Below, in pieces: positions 55,691-64,000 of a stretch of 64,000 bases of DNA. The stretch's first letter is position 1. The number at the start of each line of letters is the position of its first letter. The position numbers and the translations under genes were made by a program. Origin of the DNA: Reticulitermes speratus (taxonomy: Eukaryota; Arthropoda; Insecta; Blattodea; Rhinotermitidae); assembly GCA_021186555.1 (NCBI GenBank), contig JAJKFL010000006.1:6592215-6656214 (forward strand), in the 5' to 3' direction. The notes below the pieces were generated by a model. That model saw nothing but the letters and a program-made list of their open reading frames with translations, did not search any database and was not told the origin of the DNA.

Positions 55691-56940
55691 TCGCGTACAG
55701 TGGTCAGTGTTCAGTACAACTGTGATGTGACGAATCTTTATCACAAGAGTTCTAGATAATCATGTTTTTGAATAGTAACGAAATACACGAGTTATGTGTG
55801 ATAAAAACTTTTTTATTCGAAATTTTGTCGTTGCAGATTCTTATGCTGTGTTTTCTTACAGGTATGTTTCGTCATGTTTGGAATGAAGTCGAACACCAGA
55901 AGTATGAAGTTTATCGAATTGCTCGTTCAGTAGTTTGAAGTCAGCCGTTAGAAGCCGAGGAGTCTCCTGCATCAAGTCATTGGTTCGTACGTAATTGTTA
56001 CCAGATTACATTCGCTTGAGTCCTCGCGAAATGTCACTATGACTAGTGTAAAGCTTGGTAAAATGTGACAGTTCCATTCCATAGCTGTGATTTCCAGTTA
56101 GCCTTGCCATTGGTACATTCCTATATACATTACATCTCTTAATGTACATGTCTGTAGAATCACAGTTTGAATTCTCACGCCATTAACACGAGATGTTATT
56201 GAAAGGCCGCTCGGTAGAACACAGAGGTGTCTCTCGATTGTTTAATAATGACAAATTGTTTTTGGCAGTCACCGCCATGTGGTGTACGTAACCGTAGGGT
56301 AATTTGGCCGTTTATAAATGTGTTTGATTAGATGAAAAGGATGTGCGGGCGGGGCGTGTACCACGCATTAGAGATACGAGAATTGTGTACAAGATTTTGA
56401 TCGGTGTCTGGACAATGTAGATGTGTGGATGGTTACATATTAGCGCATGCTTTATGGAAAACGTGAATATTATTTGAATCAAAAAATAGAAGTACGAAAT
56501 AAACGGCGTGTTGTGGGAAATGAAACTGAGATCGTGTTGCATGCCTTTAAAACGCGGGAAATGTCCTTGTTCCCTAAATATATAAAATAAAATACCAGGC
56601 GATATGTCATTTTAGCGTCCCTTATGTAGGACGTACGTCGGTTGAAGAATATAGATGCCATGAACTCGAAATAGTTCTCGAAGGACTGTTTCACGGGGTA
56701 GATACAAGTGTATTCACAAATGTGCGGTCTGCAGTACCGTTCGAAGCTGTTTCCGTAGCAGCAGACTGTTTTGGGCAGTACTGCCACGTGGTGCGCATAT
56801 CTGTAACTGTGACAGTGACTTGACAGCTGAAGAACGAAGAGCAGAATGCCGTCTCTCACTTGTATGCGTATTGTGTATTATGTAGCACCTACATGTGTGT
56901 TTGTGCTTTGTAAAATGGGTTAACGCTAACAGATCCACAA
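55691..56940. other. 1.25 kb without a recognisable feature
   Basis: AT-rich, short frames only. Confidence 0.5.
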
Positions 56941-56941
56941 G

Positions 56942-57222
56942 GGCCGTGCCATGGCTCAGGCGGTTAGTCGCCGGCCTCTCACCGCGGATGCCCCGGTTCG
57001 ATCCCGGGCCAGTCCGCGTGGGATTTGTGGTGGACAAAGTGGCACTGGGACAGGTTTTTCCCCCGAGTACGTCGGTTTTCCCCTGTCAATTTCATTCCAC
57101 CGGTGCTCCATTACAAGGAAAAACGAGAAAAACTAATCATCTTCATCACAGGGTTGCACAATAAGCCTCAAGGCTGCGGTGCGTCCGTAGCATCTGCTGC
57201 GGGGCCCTTCGAAAAAAAAAGG
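56942..57222 (+). mobile_element. SINE D, full length
   Basis: Head GCCGTGCCATGGCTCAGGCG plus GTTAGTCGCCGGCCTC, B box CGGTTCGATCCCGGG, body GTGGTGGACAAAGTGGCACT, 3' block CATCTGCTGCGGGGCCCTTC and an A tail. Reference copy of family D. No convincing TSD. Confidence 0.93.
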
Positions 57223-57334
57223 CCCACAAAATGCAGAAAGTTACATGACAAGTTGGAGCAGCTGTTAGCCCCACGGCTGACACAATCCACACAATCGTTG
57301 TGTAACGAAACTTAGGACGTAAAGCGGAGTCTAA

Positions 57335-57450
57335 CATTAGGTCAGGTAGTCAAGCAATTGTACGAATTTTATTGCACCCGGAGGTTCGTTGCCGCGTTCA
57401 CAACAGCCCGTCACTAGTCCGTATTCTGAGACCAATTTAGTCCTCACCCT
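57335..57450 (-). mobile_element. LINE 3' scrap
   Basis: Reversed 3' end with GGTCAGGTAGTCAAGCAATT, CCCGGAGGTTCGTTGCCGCG and CACAACAGCCCGTCAC, homologous in order to 1210-1300. Confidence 0.65.
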
Positions 57451-57617
57451 GCCTCATTTAAAATCGATTGCATTCAGTCAAATTATGATCTTGTAGTTTA
57501 TTATGTATCTACAGGTTCCTTTTTTTTGGGGGGGGGGGGGTCCTTAAGGAATTTTTTCAACTGTTTGCCCTGCACATTTTGGTGTTATGAGTTGTAGAAC
57601 TTTATAGTCTTACCGGA

Positions 57618-57668
57618 CGATACCAACGTTTCGGGGATATATAGTACCTCCATCGTCATGGTTCAGCC
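57618..57668 (-). ncRNA. Degenerate hammerhead-like type 2 motif
   Basis: Minus strand: ACC-ATGACGA, extra T, GGAGG...CCCC, GAA, ACGT, T, GGT. Position C3 is A. Stem I ACC/GGT is kept. Related pieces lie at 58085-58130 and 58148-58180 (GGAGGCA/TGCCTCC-GAAA). Confidence 0.4.
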
Positions 57669-58264
57669 CAGGCGACAATTCGAATAGACACAAGGCTATT
57701 GGCGTTTCTGAAGGTACGATGAGCAACGCTTCGTCGTCTTAGTTGCTGTACCTTGTGTAGTCTCAGGACATGGAGTGCAGCTCATAAACGGAAGTATTTA
57801 TTTGACACAGGTCGGTTATTGTCGGGCTGTGACGCCGTGTACTTTAGCTCGTGTTGCCGCTTGTTTACACCGAGTACTAACGGAGTATGGGATGGCAGTA
57901 GTTGCCGTGAATAACATGGATGAGTCGTGCTGCTCAAACTGTGGCCCGCTGGACACACTCGGGCCGCTGGACCACGACGAAGGATCACGGACTCAGGAAT
58001 TCTGCGTTAATACTTCAGCTTTACTGGTGTTGTTTGCCCGAATATAGTACATACCTGCTGCCTCCATTTTCAGGGGGCAGTGTGTTGGTCCGAAACGTCG
58101 ATATCTATCCACAAAACTACAAGGTCTTATAACATTTTTCTTGGGGATGGAGGCATTATTTGCCTCCGAAACATCACTGTCACCCTACCAGGCTACGCCG
58201 TGACACGATCTTTAGTAATAAATTTTTATTAAATGGTAGCCTGTCCGTGGTACTGATAATATTT

Positions 58265-58620
58265 CAGCCTTGGCTGGAGGAAGTAACAAGGGGTTTGAGA
58301 AAATTACACAATGAAGAGCTTCAGAATTTGTACTCATAAACAACAAAGTGATCAAATGAGCTAGGGTCGGACGGGTGGGACATGTATTATACAGGGCAGA
58401 GATGGGAAATGCATACAAATGTCTAGTTTAGGATCATGGAGAGATGAGGCCACCTGGGAGACCTAGACATAGATGTCAGGATGTTTTTAAGACGGGTCTT
58501 ACAGGAACAGGGTGGAGGGTGTAATTGAATTGACATGCTTGAAGGTATGGACCACTGACAGGCATTTGTGAACACGGTGATGAACCTTCGGGTTCCGTAA
58601 AAGTTGAGAAGTGTCTTGAA
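58265..58620 (+). mobile_element. LINE 3' end, fragment
   Basis: Pieces GLRKLHNEELQNLYS, a GWDMYYTGQRWEMHT stretch (decayed GHVARMGE region), HLGDLDIDVRMF, and finally VNTVMNLRVP with its stop. Frameshifted and 5' truncated. Same subfamily as 1173-1300 and 16050-16530. Confidence 0.8.
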
Positions 58621-59160
58621 CAGGTGTGCGACTGTCAGGTTCTCAAGGACCTCTCAGCGGAGGTATCCGTACTTCGTAGCTGTCCATTTAAAATAACTGA
58701 AAGGAGAGTACCGTATAAGCCCCAGTACCTCATTGGGGTATTTAGAGGAAAAAAACTCAGGAAATTTAGGAAATGCAATAAAAGCGTTAATAAAGATTCA
58801 AGAGGGAGATATAAAACTGAAATAAAAAGTGCTAAGGCTTTTAGAGGAATACTGAGTGAGAAGTAACGGCACTATAGCGTGCCTTAAGTCACTATTTGCT
58901 AGGAAATTACCATGTCCATGGGAAATGCCGTCATGCCTCGCTTATAAGGCAACCCTTTCTGCGCCGCTGTTTCCGGAAAAAAATTCGCCCTATATTCGGT
59001 CATACGGTAGACGTCATAGTGTTTCCGCTGCATCCTGTTGGGCGTGCTTGCAGTACCTTGCAGAACGCAGTCGACTTTACATCGCGGTTGTTTGGATCGG
59101 TCTGAGGCCGCGGAAGAAGTCCCACGGATCCGCTCCTTTGAAGTGTCCCTTGAATTAATT
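58621..59160. other. No recognisable feature
   Basis: About 540 bp, nothing supported. Confidence 0.5.
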
Positions 59161-59164
59161 AATT

Positions 59165-59255
59165 ATTTCTTCCAACAAATGCACTACACTGTTTTAGTGT
59201 TTTCTTGTCCCTACATATGTTTCGGCACTTACAGTGTCATCTTCAGGGGTGTCGT
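59165..59255 (-). mobile_element. Half of a foldback element (left arm only)
   Basis: TTCCAACAAATGCACTACAC is the outer arm end shared with the other foldbacks, followed inward by a hammerhead motif. No inverse arm is found downstream; the 36-bp array starts instead. Confidence 0.75.
59209..59250 (-). ncRNA. Hammerhead ribozyme-like motif
   Basis: Minus strand: ACCC-CTGAAGA, extra T, GACACT/AGTGCC with one mismatch, GAA, ACATATGT, A, GGG. Core complete, stem II weakened. Confidence 0.65.
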
Positions 59256-59296
59256 CGAGAGTTCATAATCTTCAATGCATCAAATTCACTTTCACA

Positions 59297-60058
59297 ACTT
59301 ATACTTACTGTAAGTCACTATCACTCAGTATCACTTATACTTACTGTAAGTCACTATCACTTAGTATCACTTATACTTACTGTAAGTCACTATCACTGGG
59401 TATCACTTATACTTACTGTAAGTCACTGTCACTGGGTATCACTTATACTTACTGTAAGTCACTATCACTGGGTATCACTTATACTTACTGTAAGTCACTA
59501 CCACTTAGTATCACTTATACTTACTGTAAGTCACTATCACTGGATATCACTTATACTTACTGTAAGTCACTATCACTGGGTATCACTTATACTTACTGTA
59601 AGTCACTATCACTGGGTATCACTTATACTTACTGTAAGTCACTATCACGGGGTATCACTTATACTTACTGTAAGTCACTATCACTTAGTATCACTTATAC
59701 TTACTGTAAGTCACTATCACTGGTTATCACTTATACTTACTGTAAGTCACTATCACTGGGTATCACTTATACTTACTGTAAGTCACTATCACTTAGTATC
59801 ACTTATACTTACTGTAAGTCACTATCACTGGGTATCACTTATACTTACTGTAAGTCACTATCACTGGGTATCACTAATACTTACTGTAAGTCACTATCAC
59901 TTAGTATCACTTATACTTACTGTAAGTCACCATCACTTAGTATCACTTATACTTACTGTAAGTCACTATCACTGGGTATCACTTATACTTACTGTAAGTC
60001 ACTATCACTGGGTATCACTTATACTTACTGTAAGTCACTATCACTTAGTATCACTTAT
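59297..60058. repeat. 36-bp array, about 21 copies
   Basis: Unit ACTTATACTTACTGTAAGTC plus ACTATCACTGGGTATC. The main variation is CACTGGG against CACTTAG, in no simple alternation. Contains the short dyad ACTTACTGTAAGT. Two plus-strand frames of about 290 codons are period artefacts. Confidence 0.97.
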
Positions 60059-60139
60059 CTTCCAGTTCGTAGTGATTTTCTTATATTCTTTGTTGTTTTA
60101 TTAAAATGAATCATTCAAACTTTTGAATTGAAGACAGTC

Positions 60140-60376
60140 GTAATGTGAAATATTAAATGTTATTAAGATTTGTTCGACAGTTGACTATGTATATTAGTTG
60201 TGTGACCATATTTGATCCTGTCCTGTAAGAATATTAATATAATAAATGTTTCTATTATGGATATATATGGCAATATATTCTTACAGCACATGATCATATA
60301 CGTCGTATGATCACACAACTAATATACATAGCCAACTGTCGAACAGATCTTAATAACTTTTAATATTACATATTAC
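60140..60376. mobile_element. Full-length hairpin MITE
   Basis: Arms of about 95 bp, GTAATGTGAAATATTAAATG at the left and the inverse ending ATATTACATATTAC at the right, with a 40-bp AT-rich loop. A SINE C begins 2 bp further on. Class unknown; no TSD read. Confidence 0.75.
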
Positions 60377-60377
60377 G

Positions 60378-60940
60378 GCCGATCCCAGTGGCCGTGCGGT
60401 CTAAGGCGTGGGTCTTCGGCGCTCGCTCGCTTGCTAGGGATCGTGGGTTCGAATCCACATGGGGGCATGGATGTTTGTGTTTGTGTTTGTTTGTAAGGAC
60501 GGTAGCATGGAACGTAAAGTGACATGAAGGACAAAAAGGACTTCAACAGTACAAATGGATCATAGGGGAAAACCCAGAAATTAAAAAAAAAAAAAAATCC
60601 CACTGGGGGCATGGATGTTTGTGTTGTGTTAGATGTATGGACGGTAGCATGGAACGTAAAGTGACATGAAGGACGAAATGATTTAAACAGTACAAAAATG
60701 GATCAAAGGGGAAAAACCCCGGACAGGCAAAAAAAAAAAAATCCCACCGGGGGCATGGATGTCTGTCTGTTGTGAGTGTTGTGTGATGTCAGGTATAGGT
60801 CTCTGCGACGAGCTGGTCTCTCGTCCAGAGGAGTCCTACCGAGTGCGGTGTGTCTAAAGTGTGTGATCGTGGAGCCTTGAAAAACGAGGAGGCCTAGGCC
60901 CCCTAGGGGCTGTCGAGCCATAGGGGGGGGGGGGGGAGAA
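60378..60940 (+). mobile_element. Chimeric SINE C: one head, two variant bodies, one normal body
   Basis: Head GCCGATCCCAGTGGCCGTGC and B box GGGTTCGAATCC are followed by GGGGGCATGGATGTTTGTG and a body foreign to family C (ACGGTAGCATGGAACGTAAA, GTGACATGAAGGAC) ending in poly(A). Then ATCCCACTGGGGGCATGGAT restarts and the foreign body repeats to a second poly(A). Then ATCCCACCGGGGGCATGGAT leads into the normal SINE C body to GTCGAGCCATAG and a G run. Confidence 0.9.
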
Positions 60941-61455
60941 AGAACCTTGTAACCTGCTAGCGACGATTATTTTGTGTTGATTGGCATGTCTGGCGAGCCT
61001 GGAGGGTTAGTACGTAAATAGTAGGTTGAGAGGGGAAGCACCGGTCGCCGCTGACCCCCCTACCATCGGTGAGGCTCCTCTCCGTGACCTCAGTATAGAA
61101 CTCATGGTCACCTCTCGGACCAGCAAGTGGCTAATAATGGGCCACTCCGCCACTCGGTCGGTGTGTCTGTACATCCCATGCAAGTTTGTAAAATATTCCT
61201 CGCAACATAAAAACAGAAGTATATATATATGTGTAAGCTTCCGCTGGTTGCGATAATGTATTCATGTCGGTATTAGCGCTGCAGCGCTGTGTATGTAAAA
61301 TAGCAGTTAACACGTTCTAACGCAGATGGCGTTCGCTTCTGTGTTGCTTCATTATCCTCCCACGCACAGGCTTGTCTGACAAGTGTAGGGTATCTATAAA
61401 CATGTGATGTGCGATCTGTACAGTCGGCTACAATATTCAGTGGACACTGTGTAAC
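60941..61455. other. No recognisable feature
   Basis: About 515 bp, nothing supported. Confidence 0.5.
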
Positions 61456-61519
61456 AGTGAGTTTGGATAATAGCTTTTATTTTAACCAACACATGCACTA
61501 CACATTGTCGTCGTATATA

Positions 61520-61561
61520 CCCCTACATATGTTTCGACTACTTATTAGTCATCATCAGGGG
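61520..61561 (-). ncRNA. Hammerhead ribozyme-like motif, left arm
   Basis: Minus strand: CCCC-CTGATGA, extra T, GACTA/TAGTC, GAA, ACATATGT, A, GGGG. Core complete. Confidence 0.75.
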
Positions 61562-61862
61562 ATCAAAGTAGAGTCACAACGCAGCCATCGGGCGAAGCGT
61601 ACAGAACACGGTACAACAACACACCACAGATAACTACACCTGCCGTTTGAGACGGAAACAAGACCAGCTGCCAATAATTTTTTTAAAATAATTTTTAAAC
61701 GTTTTAATCCAAAAAAGGAAAACAAACGCACTTATACATTTTAACCACTGAAGCAAAAAAATGCTACATGTTTTTATAGTGAACATAGTTCATCTCGTTT
61801 TAACATTGAATGTGAACCAACTATTATAGTGGATGTGTAGTCTGTGTTTATATACTTTGATC

Positions 61863-61904
61863 CCCCTGATGATGACTAATAAGTAGTCGAAACATATGTA
61901 GGGG
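61863..61904 (+). ncRNA. Hammerhead ribozyme-like motif, right arm
   Basis: Identical core and stems to 61520-61561, on the plus strand. Confidence 0.75.
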
Positions 61905-62111
61905 TATATATGACGACAAAGTGTAGTGCATGTGTTGGTTAAAATAAAAGCTATTATATAAGACAGAATGCACGGTGAATGTAATGTGAAAAGTGAGTTT
62001 GGAGTTTGTTTCTGATCGTATTGTTTAATATTGTATATGTTAATATCTCTTATATTTAATACATTACCCAACTTATGCACTTAATAAAATACATTCAAAA
62101 GTAATTATGAA

Positions 62112-62153
62112 ACTCCTACATGTTTCGGCACCGAGGTGCCATCATCAGGGAGT
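62112..62153 (-). ncRNA. Hammerhead ribozyme-like motif, left arm
   Basis: Minus strand: AACTCC-CTGATGA, extra T, GGCACC/GGTGCC, GAA, ACATGT, A, GGAGTT. Six-pair stem I. Core complete. Confidence 0.78.
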
Positions 62154-62239
62154 TATCTAAACAAATTATTTGTTAACCATTTTAATAAAGGCGACGCAAT
62201 ACCTGCATGCTGGCCTTGTACTGCTTTGTTCAGAATAAT

Positions 62240-62280
62240 TCCCTGATGATGGCACCTCGGGGCCGAAACATGTAGGAGTT
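62240..62280 (+). ncRNA. Hammerhead ribozyme-like motif, right arm
   Basis: AATTCC-CTGATGA, extra T, GGCACC..GGGGCC (one stem II mismatch), GAA, ACATGT, A, GGAGTT. Stem I pairs with one G-T wobble. Confidence 0.7.
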
Positions 62281-62544
62281 TTATACGTACTTTTGAATGT
62301 ATTTTATTAAGTGCGTAAGTGCGAAGTGTTATTATTTAAATCAGCCCTACATAAGTGCTTGTTTTAAGAGAATTTTTCAAGAAATATGATCGAGCGTCAG
62401 ACAGGAAATATCCAGAATGTATTGTTTTAAAATATTACACTATTGAATCTGTACAGTAGCATTTTTTTTAGTCTGACCTTTTGTACCTACTCAGTGTAGG
62501 TGTAGAGGGTTATTGTTGCACCTGATCACGCTCAATGACATACA

Positions 62545-62727
62545 CACACACACTCGGTGGGACTCCCTTGTACGAGGGATCAGCCCATCGCAGAGGCCTC
62601 TACCTGTACAACACACAACATTTACAAGAGACAACCGTCCATGCCTCTGGCGGGATTCGAACCCGCAATCTCAGCATGCGAGCGGCCGCATACCTACGCT
62701 AAACACCTGGTAGCCACCGGGATCGGC
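62545..62727 (-). mobile_element. SINE C, 3' truncated
   Basis: Minus strand: head GCCGATCCCGGTGGCTACC, B box GGGTTCGAATCCC, body to GAGTCCCACCGAGTGTG, where it meets a short (CA)n. The tail is missing. Confidence 0.88.
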
Positions 62728-62924
62728 CTGCAGCATATTTTCACATAATCGCCCTTATTTTTAACGCACTTAGTCCACCGGGCCTCAAGTTTCTGTATAC
62801 CCCCCCCCCCAAAAAAAATGTTTTTGGTTGTCTGACAAGCCATGCGCCCACCGTGTTTTGGACTTGTTTTTGACTGTCGCCATCAGACGTGTCGATTCTA
62901 TACTGCGGCGTTGACTGTCTAGGT

Positions 62925-63410
62925 CAGTGGTTCTCAAACTTTTTCGGTCCACCGCCCCCTTCGTTCCATATACACACTCACAGCGCCCCCCTTCCTTTAA
63001 AGAAAAAAACAAATGCGCTTTTGTTTCCAATTTTATTTTATAATTAAAAATCGTTTAAATAAAATTATAAGCGTTAAACGTAATGTTTTATGTGTTAATT
63101 AGTGAAATAAAGTTTATTATATTTTTTATGATTAACAATAATTTATCTAGCAATAGATTATTAAAAATAATATGTGCTTGAATAAGATTCATAAATTAAA
63201 ATACTAAGAAATTTAGTTAATTTTGTTATTTTTAACACAAAAATTACTTTATTTGAATTTTATTATAAAAATAAATGCAATACTTTTCAACTAGCGCCCC
63301 CCTGTGATAATAACAGCGCTCCCTTCCACCTCTCGTACCTATTAGCGCCCACCTCGGTAATCCCACCGCCCCCCCCCAGGGAGCGGTACCGCCCACTTTG
63401 GGAACCAGTG
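62925..63410 (-). mobile_element. hAT-type MITE, copy 2
   Basis: Left end CAGTGGTTCTCAAACTTTTT, right end, reversed, CACTGGTTCCCAAAGTGGGC. Perfect 8-bp TSD GTCTAGGT at 62917-62924 and 63411-63418. Inverted relative to copy 1 at 16593-17053 and sharing its AT-rich interior. No transposase. Confidence 0.93.
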
Positions 63411-63418
63411 GTCTAGGT

Positions 63419-64000
63419 CGTAGTGACGGATGCGCGTCTCGTCCCGTGACAGTGCGTCGCAAGAATGCGATAGGCTTCGACAGATTGTAGAACGTTTGCA
63501 TTGGTGAGCTACTGTGTGTTGTTTTGGAACTAGTGTTGCACAAACTTTGTTAAAGCCAAGTGTGTCAAAACTGGTTCACAGTAACGCTGAGGGCTCATGC
63601 TTGGACAATAAACAGTATAGCGAAAATAACAAAATTAAATTAAATTAAATTTAAAAAAAATCCTGCTGCTTACTGTAACTCAGCCACGTATATTCGAATG
63701 AGAAGGGCAGTGTGTTCTGGCAGATGACGTGTCATTAGTGCAGTGAAATGAAATTGCACTTGTTCAGTGGGTGGTGTGGGTCTGAATACACCATTTCAGT
63801 GCACTGACCCCTTAGCCTTTTTTGGTGCTCGCGGTACAGTAGAATTAGGAGAACTGAAATTTTTGGTAAAAGTACACCTATTTTTAAATTACATTATTTA
63901 TTGCACGAAACATAAAATTATTGTAAAAATAAAGCTGACAAAGTGTTCATACCGATATTTAAAAAAAGATTTAACTGCATGCACAGGCATCCAAATTTTA
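63419..64000. other. No recognisable feature
   Basis: About 580 bp to the window end; AT-rich, no element supported. Confidence 0.5.

Larger units (their letters stand above)
61468..61991 (+). mobile_element. Foldback element with hammerhead motifs, 12-bp TSD
   Basis: Arms 61468-61570 and 61853-61958 around a 280-bp unique middle. The outer arm end is AACCAACACATGCACTACAC. The tail is CAGAATGCACGGTGAATG, then TAATGTGAAA. Perfect TSD AGTGAGTTTGGA at 61456-61467 and 61992-62003. Confidence 0.93.
62071..62320 (+). mobile_element. Foldback element with hammerhead motifs, short
   Basis: Arms 62071-62153 and 62240-62320 (ACTTATGCACTTAATAAAAT and inverse), middle about 86 bp. It lacks the ATGCACGGTG tail seen in the others and no TSD could be read. 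Confidence 0.88.

Noticed and set aside
59205-60109. Two frames of about 295 codons rich in Thr, Tyr, Ser and Leu
   Set aside because: They read the 36-bp array in two phases; nothing outside the array supports a gene.

Overview
This window reads as repeat-dominated intergenic DNA from a large eukaryotic genome, most probably an insect. The tRNA-derived SINE families and the LINE 3' ends resemble those I associate with cockroaches and termites (Blattodea). That placement rests on recognition only, without a database search. I find no convincing host protein-coding gene, rRNA or functional tRNA. The long open frames sit in tandem arrays whose units happen to lack stop codons.

Layout. 1-1.06 kb is a 41-bp tandem array, followed by an internally deleted LINE. 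4.2-10.9 kb is a large array of an 81-bp satellite. 11-27 kb is a field of tRNA-SINEs (families called A to F here), many nested in one another or in LINE fragments with readable target-site duplications (TSDs). 27.8-28.9 kb is an 87-bp minisatellite that grew out of a LINE 3' end. 29-36 kb holds more SINEs and LINE pieces and a 6 x 114-bp array. 37-38.2 kb holds two foldback elements, one nested in the other. 39 kb holds a mariner-type deletion derivative. 40.5-41.85 kb is a 38-bp array open in all six frames. 42.7-44.1 kb holds a SINE E and a foldback. 45.5-46.8 kb is a 60-bp array. 47.6-58.6 kb is older, decayed sequence with scattered SINE and LINE relics. 59.2-60.9 kb holds half a foldback, a 36-bp array, a hairpin MITE and a chimeric SINE. 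61.4-63.4 kb holds two more foldbacks and a hAT-type MITE.

Main finding. The foldback elements are a coherent family. Their inverted arms each carry a minimal hammerhead-ribozyme-like core (CTGANGA, stem II, GAA, palindromic stem III, cleavage-type A or C). I count 12 copies with near-complete cores. Stems I, II and III differ between elements but stay paired, so the window itself supplies covariation. Five of the elements also share a 3' tail containing ATGCAC beyond the inverted repeat, and five have TSDs of 11-16 bp, which fits target-primed retrotransposition better than cut-and-paste. I infer non-autonomous relatives of Penelope-like retroelements or retrozymes arranged as inverted repeats. 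No reverse transcriptase or GIY-YIG frame for them lies in the window.

How the parts relate. The SINEs depend on LINE enzymes. SINE A and SINE B share a central domain and a 3' end, which suggests a common partner LINE. The LINE pieces present are all broken. The insertion order can be read from the nesting, so the window is mainly a record of retrotransposition layered with satellite growth.
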